Source: Rosellinia necatrix
Taxonomy: Eukaryota; Ascomycota; Sordariomycetes; Xylariales; Xylariaceae
Direction of reading: 5' to 3'
Length of the DNA stretch: 64,000 bases
Assembly (NCBI GenBank): GCA_021209875.1
Contig: JAGYVD010000001.1
Span: 6,076,001 to 6,140,000 of the forward strand
The notes beneath the pieces are model-generated. The model was not told where the DNA came from, made no database searches, and worked only from the letters and a program-made list of their open reading frames with translations. The position numbers were made by a program, and so were the translations under genes. Shown in pieces: positions 44,620-58,100 of the stretch (the first letter of the stretch is position 1; every line of letters begins with the position of its first letter).

Positions 44620-47365
44620 TTACTCACTCATTTGTTGATTGAGAGTGACCCAATTTCCAAGGGGTAAGTCAGAGTTGGCCCAATGCATTGTCCCATACTC
44701 TGCCATTTGGTTTGCCAACCCTAAATTCGACTCTTCAGATGGCAGCATCCCCTCTCTTTCGCGAGGTTTGTCACCGAAATGGCCATTTATTTGGGTAGCC
44801 TGAGCTTGGAACCCTAGTTCCAACAAGCATGAGTTTAGACGCATTTGTTGCGCCTGCTCTGGGGTGTTAGTTTCCGCTACCGTGAGACGCCGTGCCACAT
44901 TGTAGAATATTTCAAACAGACGATATAGTTTGGCCACAGATGTAGACCTTTCACTTGCAACCTGCACGGAGGCGACGAAAGATTTCATCCGAGCCAGGTC
45001 GTTTGCGTTCCCAGTGGCAACAACATGGCAGAAGAGCACGATAAATGGAATGAATGGTGCAAAAAGAATTGTCCTATCTAGATTAGTCTGAATCCAGTTA
45101 CACTGTAATGATTTTCTACTTACCATTGGAAATAGATTGCAAGATGTCGTGGGTTGTCGATTATGGTCGCAACGCAGGCTTCATGAGTCTCGAGAGCGAC
45201 TCTCGCAGACTTGATACATTCTTCCGTGAATGCCATTCCCGAACCCTGCTTGGGAGGGACAGCTCGATGAATAAAGGTAATCATCGATTTGCGGAGGACA
45301 TCGTCTGCGAGAAAGGTAAATTGAACGAGATCTTTTTGGTCTGGGTCATGAAAATTTTCAATCCACAGTGGCTAGAATTCGGTCATCAGCATACTATCGC
45401 CAAGCGTAGAGGAAAGCGGGAGGTGTACAGTTACGCGTTGAGCCTCAACGACATTTTGTTGCATCTCCTGCACCAGTTTCGTCGCGTGGAAAATCCGCTG
45501 CTCTGGATCTGTAGCAAAAGCGTATGGACTGTATAGCTCCTCATATATTCTTCCCGCGATGTTGGCAAGTTTCACAAGGTTGTGCCAGTACTGCATAGCC
45601 GGCGTGGCCGATAAATGCGTTACTCCTGGAAAGGGCAGCGTGATATCACGGTCATGGATTGTAGATGAGTAACCCAGTCGAAGGCTGAGGTGCTTCTCGA
45701 GGAGATATAGAATCCAGAATAAGCGTCCGTGTTTATTCAGCGTGTTGGACGATTTCTCGGTGCCCTCCGATCGCGTGTGAAAGCCGAGCATGTAAGAAAT
45801 TTGCGATGCGGTACTCACTAGCCTCCAAGCTAGGGATGGCTTTGAAATGTCAATAGCGTAGCCAGCCTGGTGTCTGTTTGTTAGAAAGAGGTTTGCTAAA
45901 AAGCTAGGGTACGTACACTCATGACGAGGGCCAGAACTGTATCGTGAGTAGCGGGAGGGAATAAAGGTATTCTTGAAATCGCTGTCTCCAAATTTTTCCG
46001 ACATAAAAAGGCGATGCTTTTCATATCTCCGTGTTGACCTTCTTCGGTTATATCATTTATATCGCCGGCATCGGCATCAAACGTGAAAACTACACCATGT
46101 CAGCAATGTCTTCGCTATCGACCGCGGGATTGCTCACGAATCAAAGCCGCATTTAGGATGATGAACTGAGCGTCAGTATATTGATTGGAGAAATATACTT
46201 TCAAGCATATGTCCGATAAGCTTTCTGAGCCCAGTAATTCGTTGAACCCATAACACCAAAAGTGAGCTGCTTGATGTCAGTCGTCGGGTATTCAATAACC
46301 TAGGTAGTATTTAGAGGGCTCATGCAACCAACATTGAACACTCTGAATAAAGGCTACGGCAGCCTCGATAGGAGGGAGTTGATAGTCGTCGCGCGGCATG
46401 GGTGGTGTTGGCATCGCATATTGATACGTCAGTTCTTGCACGGCCGGCGCGCGTTTAAATGCGTCGACGATTTGGCGGAGCTTTGTTAGTTCTTCGTTCA
46501 TCTCGTGCCCAATATCGTGCTCTTGATTAGGCCCAATGGAATGTGCCAAAAAGTTCTTCGCAAACGAAGACTGTGCGGATAGAGACGACTCTCCTTGTAT
46601 TAAAGACCCTGAGCCTTGCCCTTCAACTGCGCTGGGAATATTCCCGGGTAGATGACTGCCTGGCCTCTTGGATTTGCAAGCAAATCCCCCATCGCCCACG
46701 GCTACACTTTGTTTTAGAGCAGGTAGGTTATTCTCAGATGGTTTTGGGCTTGCGGCAGTTGAAGATGGCCCAGTACGCTCAGATACGCTCAAAGAGGCCT
46801 TTTCGCCGCCCATCCTCTCAATCAAACGTGTGAGGTTGTCTAACCGTTCATCAAGACGGTCGATTTTCCTCTCGCTGTTTGAATAACGCCATTAGGGTCC
46901 CAACCAAAGAGTATCGACTTATGGCTGTCCCGAACCTGGGGTCAACCTACTATTGTGAGGATATCAAGACACGTGCTCGCTTCTCATGTGGAGGACGTGG
47001 CACAGTTCTGCATTCTGCTTTCGTCCGTTGACAGTTGGCACATGGATACTTCTTGTCACAACGAATCTATGTCACACGGATGGGTAATTAGCTAAGAGTG
47101 CTAGGGAGGGTGCGCCCAACGCGCAACCAGTTCGTGCCATGCCATTCTCTGGAGTAGGCCATGTATATCTCACTTTACGACTGCGACACTGCTCGCACTA
47201 TTGGGCAGAATGGTTAATATGTTGGCTCGGAATGAAAAGCCCTGGGTGCCAGGACGCCGGGGTTGTGATCCTAGGGTCACTTACAGCACGGGGTATTGGA
47301 CGGGAAGGGAGGGGCTCCTCTGCCTCGTTCAGAGATCCGTCGTCTGTATCGTTAGTCATGGCCAT
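44620..47365 (-). CDS. Zn2Cys6 fungal transcription factor, copy 2
   Basis: Nine exons: 47365-47285, 47197-47174, 47066-46951, 46874-46333, 46266-46138, 46089-45917, 45866-45435, 45371-45124, 45073-44620 (732 residues; lengths sum to whole codons). The zinc cluster CEQCRSRK plus IRCDKKYPCANCQRTKAEC (residues 28-54) is split across exons exactly as in copy 1. Then a dimerisation-like helix (ERKIDRLDERLDNL), and the fungal-specific domain (SLAWRLVSTASQISYMLGFH, LFWILYLLEKHLSLRLGY, TILFAPFIPFIVLFCH). Several other intron positions match copy 1, while one is present only in copy 1 and one only in copy 2. It lies directly upstream (same strand) of nothing but downstream of the ABC exporter gene, 580 bp away. 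Regulation of that exporter or the acyl-CoA synthetase is a reasonable guess, not shown. Confidence 0.92.
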
Positions 47366-47944
47366 GGTGGTGGAGAGGGCACTGGGTGATAGAATGAAGT
47401 AAGAGGCGCATATGGGGCGTGGGCATCGCAGCCGGATAGGAGGACAGGAGGCCAGGCAGTTCGGGGCCCGCGCGATCCGCAGTCCCGAACAGTGAGCGCG
47501 CCTCTCGGACATAACAAGGTAAATACAAGTGCGTTTAGGCAGGACATAACACGGATCTATTTGGGTATCCGATCGGCGCTAGTCTAAAGCGGTTAGTATT
47601 TTACTATTAAGCTACAGCTCTGGTTCCAGGTCTGTGTCCAAGATTATAACGATTACCGTCTAACCTAGTAGTCTACCTCTAACTATACATGAAACCAGGT
47701 AAGCGAGTATGATATGTAGGGGGAAATGTGAATCACGTTTGAGATTATATATCAGGCTTATTACACGTAACATGACATAATAGCGGGATGAATTGTGTCA
47801 ATTAATAGCATTATTCTATACAGGTCTCTTTATTCAGTGCCGAATTGCCGCTGGTCGACTGGGGATGTCCCAAGAATAACAATGAAATCTATCAAATCCG
47901 TCAAGCCCCGAACGACAAAATGCGTCGGTTAGGCATATCATTAC
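47366..47944. other. Intergenic: regulator copy 2 promoter and ABC gene 3' end
   Basis: 579 bp between two minus-strand genes. No coding signal; AT-rich toward the ABC gene end. Confidence 0.5.
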
Positions 47945-50900
47945 TTAGGTCAAACTCTGTGCCTCACACATCTTCTTATAGAGCCCGCCAAGAGCTAATA
48001 ATTCGTCATGAGTCCCGATCTCAACGACCTTCCCTCTGTTGAAAACGCAGATCATATCGGCATGTCTGATAGTGGACAGTCGATGCGCTACCGCAATTGT
48101 AATTCGGTCTCCTGCCGCTGCTTGATTGATGGCGTTCTGAACGATCCGCTCAGATTCCGTATCCAGTGCGCTCGTGGCCTCATCCAAGAGCAACACTTTT
48201 GGATTTCTGATCAATGCCCTCGCTATCGTGATCCGTTGGCGCTGCCCGCCGGATAGATGTGAACCATTAGCGCCACAGAGGGTGTTGAGCCCTTCGGGTA
48301 GTGACGATACAAAATCCCAGGCGTTCGCGGCACGGCATGCGACTTCGATGGCGGAATCGGGAATCGAAGAAGGATCATCGGTAGGGATGCCCATTGAAAT
48401 GTTTTCGCGTATGCTGCCGGAATACAGTACTGGTTCCTGCTGTACAAGGGCGACCTGGGAACGATAGAGACGTGGCGACATAGTATCAAGTGCAACGGAG
48501 TCGACAATAATATGCCCGGTTGTTGGGTCGTAAAATCGTTCCAGCATGGCTATCATGGTGCTCTTCCCGCAACCCGATGCGCCAACAAAAGCGACGAATT
48601 GGCCTTTCTTGATCTATTTTAATTCCATTAGTATTACATCTTTTTTTACGATAAATGCAATCGTTTCACTCACCTCGAGATGGATGCCTTTGAGAACGGT
48701 AGTGTTGGGTCTCATAGGGTAAGAGAACTGTAGATGGTCGAGATTGATGCTCTGGAAACCTTGTGGGCCTATTTCGCGATTGGACGGGGTTTCTACAATG
48801 GTAGGTTCGAGTTCTTCAAGCCAGAATATGTAATTTGCTGCATTCCTCGCCTTCGTCATGCCTGCAAAATGTCAGAGAGTAGAAATTGATCGAATTGGAG
48901 ACTTGGCTTACTGCTGCTAAACCCGAAGAGAATCGAGGCCTGTTGGCCAGAGAAGAAAACTGCCAAAAACGCAACAAAAAAATCGGCCAAGCTAAGTTCT
49001 CCAAAAGAGACAAGTCTACAGCCATACCTGTGAACAAGCATTCATGTAAGCTTCGTGGGGTTTTCAGATATACTTAAACAGCAACTCACCAGAAGCCTAG
49101 CGCTAGGAACGAATACTCCACGCTTTGTGTAAAGGCGAAGGCGAACATGATCGACAGAACAGGCGTTCTGGACATAGTAATGGCATGGTTTATCTCCTGG
49201 GTGTAATTTTCGAGAACCGACTTTTCAATGGCTAAGGAGGATACCGTTCTGATCGCATTGACCGCCTCCGAGGCAATGGAAGCACTTGTAGAGAATTTTT
49301 TCGATACCACGTTTTCCATTTTTCCTTCTAATCGAATTCTGGCGTAACCAGCTACTAAGAGCGGGGGGAGTCCAGCGAACACGATGACGAGAGCGAGTTT
49401 CCAACCGAACGCAAAGGCAACAACAGACGACGCCAATACGGCAACGCCACAGACAATTATCAATGCGATATTGAAGCCCATCAGTTCTAAGACAGCTCGG
49501 GGGTACGAGTCAATCCGGCTAGCTAGTGCGCCACTCGAATTCTCGGGACGATCGAAGAATCGCAGGTCCTGCCGGAGGATATCGCTAAGAAGCTGTCGTC
49601 GATATTTGTGGTTGAGTTGCTGCTCGCGTCAATTAGCCAATATGTCATGAGTAACTGGAGAAGCATAACGCTACGCACCTGGGCTATCACGTTTGAAGAC
49701 CATCCTATAATAAAATAGGCGACTAGGGCGCCGAGGCCGAGCACTAAGAACATGAGCGCAAAGAAATTTCCCCTTGATTCCAACGCAGGTCCAGTGAGTT
49801 CGAAGACTTCTATGATCTTCGACATTAGGATGGCCTGGCCAGGAAATATCGCAGCTATTGCAGTTAGCCCGGAGCTCAGCAATGATCATACGGCAATGAC
49901 TCACCTCCACCCAAGCATCCCACAAACATAACCATGTACGCCCACTTGAGTTCTGGTGTCGATCGAACTAGTCGGAGAATAACGTGAATGAGACCCAGAC
50001 TGCGATGACGATCAAAATCCTCTCTTGTGGCCGGTGGTTCCATATCGGCCCTGGATCCCGTAGGAAACCGGCTCAAAGTCCGGGCTGGCTCGAGTTCCTG
50101 GTTTATCTGGGATTTCTCGAGGTTTTCTGCCTCACTATCGGATGTTTCTCCAGACTTTCCCCCAGGCAAAAGATCTTGAGCATGGACAAGGCGGGCATAA
50201 GCACCCTGAGCCTCAAGAAGCGATATGTGTGTGCCTTGCTCTATGATTTGTCCTTTTCGCATCACAACGATATTGTCGGCATTTCGTATCGTGGCTAATT
50301 TGTGCGCGATGGTGATCGTGGTTCGCCCCTTGGAAGCATTATCGAGGGCCTGTTGTACGATTTCTTCGGCATGCGGGTCAAGGGCGCTTGTCGCTTCGTC
50401 GAGTAGGAGCACGCGAGGCTGGGATATGATGCTGCGCGCGATCGCGACACGCTGTTTCTGGCCGCCAGATAAAAGGCTACCTCGTTCTCCTATAACGGTA
50501 TCATAACCATCCGGGAGCGCAGATATGAAATCATGGGCAAAGGCGATTTTGGCAGCCTCCACCACCCGTTGCCGCATCTCGGACTCGGGCTCGTTTTCCC
50601 ACTACGGTGCGCTTGATTAGTATATACTCAGGACAATTGAACGATGTGCGGTCCCTCCAAATCATAGTCTGGCCTCACATCCTTCGGTAGCGCGGAATCG
50701 TAAAGGAAACGACCAAACCTTAGTTAAGGAAACCTAGGGATTACTTACTGGTGTTCCTACAAGGCCGTTACAGATATTTTTGTATATCGTACCAGAAAAT
50801 AATACCGGTTCTTGTTGAACAAGTCGAATATTCTTCCTTAGCCAGTTAAGGTTAAGTTGGTCTATAGGGCGGCCGTCAAGCGCAATGGTGCCCGAGGCGG

Positions 50901-52375
50901 GATTATACCATCGTTCAATAAGACCAATAATCGTACTCTTCCCAGATCCGCTCTCTCCAACGAGAGCCGTAACCTTACCTGCAGGAATTCGCAGCGAGAA
51001 GTCGTCTAGAACAGTGGCTCCCGGGCGCATGGGGTAGCTGAAAGTGACGGATGAGATATCGAGGTCGCCGATAATCTCTGGCGGCTGTTCTCCCGAATCA
51101 TCAAAAGGGTCGATAGCAGACTTGCGATCCATCAATCTGAATAGTTCCGCTGCCGCGGATGCCGCGCGGGTAAACTCGATGAGATAAGGAGCCGTGCTCG
51201 TAAGGCTCGTGGCGGCGATAATCACGGAAAAGAGGACCCTAGGAGGAGTCAGCATGACTTCCATAAACAATATAGGAGGGGGTTAAGAGACGAACACGAA
51301 TACGTCGCCAGGCGCCGATACCTCGCCGTTCGCAATCATCTTTATGCCCTGCCAGAACGCCAAGGCAGTACCGGCATACACGATGGTATACTCGGCCGAG
51401 AAGAGACCACCAAAAAGAGGGCTCTTCTTGCTGCCAATTTGGTGTGCATCCTGTAGCTGGCCATCAAAAGTCTTTACAAGTCTCGACTGAAGCCCGAAGG
51501 CATGTACGGTTCTGGCGCTCACTAGCAGGCTTTCGGCAAACGCGCTAGCCTGCGCCAGCACCCGCAGGAAGTTGGACTCCAATCGCGCCTCGATGGTCGA
51601 GCAGATGCCGATGACCAGGAGTGTGGCGGGGATAATGACCGAGGCAATGAGGGTCAACTTCCACTGGGTCACGATTGCGATGACGAAGGACGATATGAGG
51701 GCTGCAAGTCCTTGGAAAACAAGTCCCAGCTTTTCGGAAATCCCTGCCTGTACCAATTTCCCGTTCGACGTTGCTTGCACGGCGATGGAGCCCGAGGTCC
51801 CGGCGTCGAAGTAGGCCACTTCTTGGCGGAGCGCGGCTTTCAGGTACTCATGGCGGATGTTGCCTGCGATTCTATAAGCAGCTATGGTACTGGCAGTGCT
51901 GTAGATCCAAGTAAGGAAAAAGCGGGCGATGCCGATAAGAAAGAAGTAAAGTCTAGAGTTGGAGTGGTATTAGCATCCCGCCAGACCAAGACTGAAGAAC
52001 GACCGGGGATATCTTACGCAAGTCTCGCGGCCTCGTTACGAAAGGCGGCGCCGTCAGTCACACCGGTGGTATAATTGAGTGTTATCGTGATGAATTGGCC
52101 GAAAACAAGGTTAACGACCGCCATCCCCACGCCAGAGGCCAGCGCGCAGATGAGGGCGACTGCCTGAAGTCCATATTCTTTACGAGTCCCGTACTTGAAT
52201 ATTCTCTATACAAAATCAGATTTCGGCCAGCAAGTTTCCAGTGTGTTAATATAGCCGGTGGAGAGCTACCTACCATATAGGCATCAAAAGCTTTCACCTC
52301 CTGAGTCTCCTCCTTCAACGAGGGGGATGACTCCTGCGCATCCGTGCTGGCAGGCTCTGTCGACTTCTCTTCCAT
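47945..52375 (-). CDS. Full-length ABC-B (MDR/P-glycoprotein type) multidrug exporter
   Basis: Ten exons: 52375-52274, 52205-52018, 51952-51296, 51238-50749, 50601-49905, 49854-49679, 49619-49090, 49027-48912, 48861-48674, 48613-47945 (1270 residues; every junction keeps frame). Layout TMD1-NBD1-TMD2-NBD2. NBD1: Walker A GESGSGKST (410-418), signature LSGGQ (523-527), Walker B VLLLDEATSALD (D547, E548). NBD2: GASGCGKST (1059-1067), LSGGQ (1168-1172), VLLLDEATSALD (D1192, E1193). All catalytic residues are present, so it should be active. It is a plasma-membrane or vacuolar pump moving hydrophobic compounds with ATP. Intron 3 uses an unusual GTTCGT donor. An in-frame ATG at 52450 could add 25 residues. 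The neighbouring Zn2Cys6 gene is a possible regulator. Confidence 0.95.
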
Positions 52376-54465
52376 GTTGCTCGAACAGCGTTTGAACCGA
52401 TAATTAACAAAGTGACTTAGATCCAGGCTAAATGGCAATGAAGAGTCCAAGTTCGCTATATATACGCCATTGAACTTTTGTCAGCCCTTCGAGATCACGG
52501 CGAACGCGACGTCACTCCGTCACTGCTTGCCCAGGTTCGACCTTGTTTAGCGTTGTCTGGGCATGAGCTGTAAATTCTGGCGTTGAGTCACACCTGAAAA
52601 ATCTCCGCCTGATTTGCACGGTAGCCTCACCTTTGCTAAGGGTTGGTGTAAGACATAATTACGAAAATACGCACCAATCCGTCAACGTACCGCATTCTCG
52701 GCGTCCTCGTCGACCGAGAAGGGGGGCGCTCGCTGACTAGTGGGATCTGGATAGGAGGCAGACCCCCGCTAAGAGCTTTGCGGAGGACGGAACTTGCGGG
52801 ATGCGTCCTGTCAAAGGCCAGGGTCAGCCTAAGGACGAGCCAAGACGCACGAAGTCCGTGCCAAGAGCTGTCCATCCTTTGACCGTCGGCTGGGATGTCC
52901 GTCTCGGGGCTGTGGGCCCAGTCTATCTAGATACCTAGATACACTACATATCGAACAGCAGGGGAACGTTTGTTTAGTTTGAGAATTCCAGAAATCGACG
53001 TGTGAAAAGAGCACCCTGAAAGCACATCATGTTCACTCACGGCTATGTAACTATCAGATCCACGGTTCGACTATCCGCTATAGACACGCTAGCCCGTCCT
53101 AACAGGTGTCTATTAAATTTGGTGCGAATACGAATTAGTCCACGGGGGCTCCGCACTGCCACACCACTTCATGGCAGCATTCAAGCCACCTTAACGAGGA
53201 TAGGTGCAAATGGCCCTATGTCCTTCGTCGGGCGTTTGCCATGCGAATTGACTCAGCACTAATAGCTTCAGATAACATCATTGGTAGACACGGTAGTTCA
53301 GCTGCGAGCTTTTAAAGACCTTACCTTCGCTTGAGTCCTTTGACGATTCGTTCACATCACAGTCAAGAGACTAATCCAAACGTCAGTTCAAGACCCAGCA
53401 TCCAGGCAGCAACAATTTACTGTACCCGCGAAGATCGAAGTAATAGCAGTGCATTAGCTGCTCAGTAATTTTACGCACACATCTTGCCATATGTCCCAAA
53501 GACATTGTTAGACTACGACATTGCCAACTTCCATCGTCGCGAACGAACAGGATGTAGTCAAGACTTTGAAGCTTGACCCTTTTTAAGTAGATCAGGGACT
53601 TAGTGCAAACCACTAAGCCCTAGGTCCTTGGGACATAAACATATACATAATTGATTGAGAAGCATGAAATAAAGTAGAGACAGGTCGATCAAGGAAACAG
53701 ACGAGGAAATTCATCACAATAGACTATAAGGCCTGAAAATCGACCACGATACACCATGCAGGCCGATCGCAACTATCAGTATGAGATATGTACGATAGTA
53801 TCCCTGTCATATTCTATATACTGTTGGGATATGAAAGATACTGTAATATATAATCGACCTCATTGTTATGTTAGTCATGATTATGGATGCCCAAAGTTAT
53901 ATAATAGCATAAGACTCTAGCGTTATAATATCTCATAGTTGGTGGCTTGTGCCCTGTAAGCTCTATAGCAGAGAGCGAAACTCGTGATGAAAATGCCCGT
54001 TATATAGTGACTGAATAACTAATACTGATATGGAACAGTGCTGTGGTACAAACCACGACATCACTGTTGCCAGGATAGCAAAAGTAGAACTTTGTCCAGT
54101 CGAGCACTGGACCGTCTGCAGCCACCTACACACCATCACAGTCGTAATATGACAAATACCCAGGAGTAAAAGCAGCATTGGATATTTGCGTTGAATTCTA
54201 TGACGCGTCTACTTGTTGATGCATGCTACACCACCTATTAAAGGGGCTGATTGGTCGTTTGTAGCCGAATGATTGTAAGTATTAATGTTGCTGACTGTTT
54301 TGATACTTTATGGAGCACATTGTAGGACTGCATGTAGAAAAAGTGATTATACTTGTCAATGCACTGTGACCTTGTCCATGAGATTGAATTTTTGCTCTCA
54401 AAGCCTCCTCACTATCATACTCACAGCCACCCACCACCACCTCTCACTCCTCCTCACAATCTCCT
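52376..54465. other. Gene-poor 2.1-kb stretch
   Basis: The first part is the ABC gene promoter. The remainder, AT-rich beyond about 53600, shows no gene, repeat family or RNA I can name. Confidence 0.45.
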
Positions 54466-55199
54466 CTACAACGATAAAGCTGTCACATACTCCTTGAACT
54501 TATCCGTCTTCCCGGCCGCCAGGTCCAATGTGAACGTGGCATGGATCGTATGCTTTACGATGGCACTGGCATTGTTCGCCGGCTGCGAAGGTTGGGTAGG
54601 GGCCAGCGCGTACGCGAACTTGGCTACCTTGTCATTCGGATTGAGGGCTGACTTCGTGTTGTCGGCCACCCAGCTCGCGCACTGACTGCAGAGTGCCGTC
54701 AACTTCCAGTGCGTATCGTTCGCCTCAGAGCCCTTGAGAACGGTGTAGGTTGCGCTTGGATACGGGGCAGGGGGCGTGCGGGTGCTTTCGAGTTAGGTGT
54801 TAGTCAGGTGTGCTTGAGGTAAGACGACATAAGACCGTATATGCAATGAATGCTGACATGAATAGAACAGGAGGAAGGTCACAGCACTCACTCGGCCCAT
54901 CGAGAAGAAACGACCGTCTTGTTCCCATTTGCCCAGGCGACTGTGATTGGATTCTTGACCATCTTGCCACCCCAGGCAACGGCAGCCCACCCTGCGACCT
55001 TCTTAGGCGCTACTATCTGCACCAATATGTCGAAAGGATCCTTCTCGACCGCTGGCAGCGCGACCCGCACGTAGAGATCGCCAGCCTTAGTCTCAGAGTA
55101 ACAAACGTTCGTGGATGGGTCACAGTACTGTGCCGCGCTAGTCACTTTCGTGAGCGCAAAGGCGAGAAAAAGAGTGAATGACGCTGATAGAAGATACAT
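54466..55199 (-). CDS. Secreted stand-alone cytochrome domain, AA8/cellobiose-dehydrogenase-cytochrome type
   Basis: Exons 55199-54892 and 54784-54466 (208 residues), one 107-bp intron (RWA-D-TRTPP). A signal peptide (LLSASFTLFLAFALTKVTSA) precedes the cytochrome domain that opens many fungal cellobiose dehydrogenases: CDPSTNVCY, DILVQIVAPKKVAGWAAVAW, GGKMVKNPITVAW, ALCSQCASW and HTIHATFTLDLAA. Met80 is the candidate axial haem ligand; His181 or His184 would be the other. Four cysteines (26, 33, 135, 138) could form two disulphides. No flavin domain or carbohydrate-binding module follows, so it is a single-domain AA8-like protein, plausibly an extracellular electron carrier for lytic polysaccharide monooxygenases or iron reduction. 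That role is inferred from the family. Confidence 0.85.
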
Positions 55200-58100
55200 T
55201 TTCTATCGGGTATGATATGTAGTATTCAAATTCCTTGAGGTTAACCAAGATTAGAGAGTGATATGATGACAGGATAGATAGATAGAAGGGGAGAGCCACC
55301 TCTAGCATCACTCTCAACTCTCGACCTGGTGCCATATGATATATAAATCACACTTCAAAGTCAAAGATACTCCATGACCAATCCAACTCGTTCTATTGGC
55401 CTATATTACGTTGCTCGGTGCTGTCTGTAGTAGCAAAATGTTGGTGGACATTTCCCGGCTGATATTGCCTACGCCAAGGTGATGACGGTTCGGATCATTT
55501 CTTCGAGATCTGCCAGATCTGCGCCGAGGAAGCAATTTCGGCAATGGTGATATCCGCGTATCTCCCGTGGAGTAGGGTAGACGACAACGTATATTCATTG
55601 CTAGAGGACTGTATTGCCATATCCCGTCTATGAACCGGAGTATCTAATGTTCCAGGCTAAATATGGAGAGCGAATGGAATGGCTTCTAATACAGCTTACT
55701 TTTTGGAATCCTATACTTGTCGGAGATAAATGGAATAAAGACTCCGCATGGCTTGGCGTGTGGATAGGGCGACAAAGTATTCGTTTAAATTATGCCTTCA
55801 TTTATACCCTTTGTACAATCTGGACAACCGTGTCGACGAGCCATTCTAGGATAACTCCATGAAGAGCGTCGCTCTTCTACTGGTAGGTATTAAGAAGTCG
55901 GGATATGCATACTTATTGCGAGCCAATATGAAGTGTATCGGGGACCAGTTGGCATGGTGAGCCCGCTCAATAGCTTCATCAGTGCCTCGCTTTGTTACAT
56001 AGTCCTGAGCATTGAACGCAGCGGGGGGAGGGTGCGGAAGAGGATCTATAGACGTAGCCCTTCCATCGTTCAGAGTGCCTTACGTGCTTCCTAAATAATG
56101 TCATAGACTAAAGAAGCGTGTCCAAGGTACACAGGCTTCGTCACTCGGGTTTGCGATTGTAAGTAAGACGAGAAATCTGATATAGGGGGCACTTATCTAG
56201 TACCCCTGTGTAGTTCTATGAATGATCTGGATCAACTACTCGGGACTGACGTCACCCCGGCTAGTTTATTAAGGCTTAAGAGTTGGCAATCGCAAGCCCT
56301 AGGCTGATACTAGTGCCGAATAACGACCTCCCTGTGGCTTAACTTTGTAATGTCGGGGTTTTTTGAAATCTTCCTGTAGAGTTCAAAATGCTTGGTAGTG
56401 GAGTGGATTTCCTTTTAGGCGGCTGCTGTCAACGAGCTTCATCGCCCTTTAGGGCCTTCGACCCTGCCCCCTAGTTTATGTTGCCGGGTAGGTGAGAGGG
56501 GCGAGTGATCGTGCGCTGCACAGATCAGGGCTTAACACTCAATATGGCGCTTCTAGAACTAGGTTAGTTCATCAAGACTAATTGTGAGATTCGTGTCGAG
56601 ATCAGAGTGAGCAGCTTTCGTATCATGTGAAACACCGGTCGAATATGCCCTCCGGACTGCGTCTGCTGTTTTTGTCGCATTTGAGCTCGGCGAGTCTGAG
56701 CGGACTCCAGCGCTCGCCTTGCTATTCTTTGCTTTTGTGTCGGATAGCTGTAGATAAAGGCGATACTGGGGCCTTGCTTCCAGACTCTCTCGTCTCATTA
56801 CGAATTTTGATAAACCTGTCACGATGCGTCTTCGCTAGAGCCTTCAGGTTTTCGCAGGTGTAAATGTTGTTCAACTAAGTGTCACTATCACGTATAGCGT
56901 AAGCTTCAAGTTGAGCCGGCAATTTCTCTGGCATTTGCCCCAAGTTGGCTAGAGCAGTGGTATAGTGTGCATGACTACCCGTTTAGGAGGATGAGGGGGA
57001 GAAGCATAAGCGTTTTCATCGTAAGTAGGGCCTTCGAGTTACATGTACCTACAACGCATGCATCATCAGAGCCCATGTTTCCCCCAAAGTCCATAAACCC
57101 CTAGTCCGCCGCTAGCGGAGCCCATAGGGTTTGTAAAGGACATGGCGAGGGGTGGGTGTGTGGTTGCAGACTACGATTGGGAGGGTTACTTAGTTCACAG
57201 GTCGAGTTTTTGCTTAGTGTGGCCGGTCAACGGGGTTGTAAGACGAGTTGCTGTAGAATTTCGGCGATCCTCGCATCCTACCGTTCAGCTCCAATATAGT
57301 CTAGTCGTAGCTCGCCTTCTTGTGCGGAAAGTTCGCATCCTCGTGTGAGAAATGACTATCCCGAGGACCACATGCCCGCTACCTCTTGCTACCTCTCCCT
57401 ATTTATTATCACCTCTTTCAGCTTCGCCGCTGTGCTATAAAGGGCCATCGTGGTCGGGGTTTAAGTCATGTAGGTGGTGGGCGCCGTGAAAGCGATTGCC
57501 TATGTTAGGTAGCCGGCGCGAGCTATGTAGACGCCCGAATATGTGCTCCCTTCCGCTAGTTATCTAGTGTGTGGCTTATGCATGATGCCGGCGGCCATGT
57601 GCGAGGATTATGAAAGGAATGGGTGAAGCAGCAGCAGCGTATGAAAGCCGTCGCGGTGGCGGTGGCAGTCGGTAGGGAGTATAAAGCAACTCTCGGGTTG
57701 GGTCATATAAGTTGATGACACTCAATGGGTAGCAAACAAACCCACTGGAGCCCAACCAAGTGTCAAATGCTCATTTGGAACTTGACAATTCGATTAGGTA
57801 AGTCACTCGGTTACCTCGTTACCTAACCTACCTGGGTAAGGATCATATGATAAGGGCGTCCAATAGCCCCACTGTGATCATCCTAGGTGCTAGGTTGGTA
57901 TGAGACATTGGCTTTGCTTCAAACTATTTCTCCGAAGATGGACAAACTCTAGACACTAAGTGGTATAGTGGCTCACCTCTGACGTATCATCGATACTACG
58001 TCAAGGCATTTTCATTTTCGACTCATACTCTGCATTTGGGTGATAGTAGAGTGAGTACTCAAGTGAGTTATCTCGCATTCTGCTATCTGCCTACTTAACT

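Noticed and set aside
35161..52375. Classical polyketide or non-ribosomal peptide biosynthetic cluster
   Set aside because: Regulators, an acyl-CoA synthetase and an exporter are present, but no core synthase, terpene cyclase or tailoring series lies in the block.
55614..55862. 82-codon plus-strand frame
   Set aside because: No homology or signal features; the surrounding DNA is AT-rich with frequent stops.
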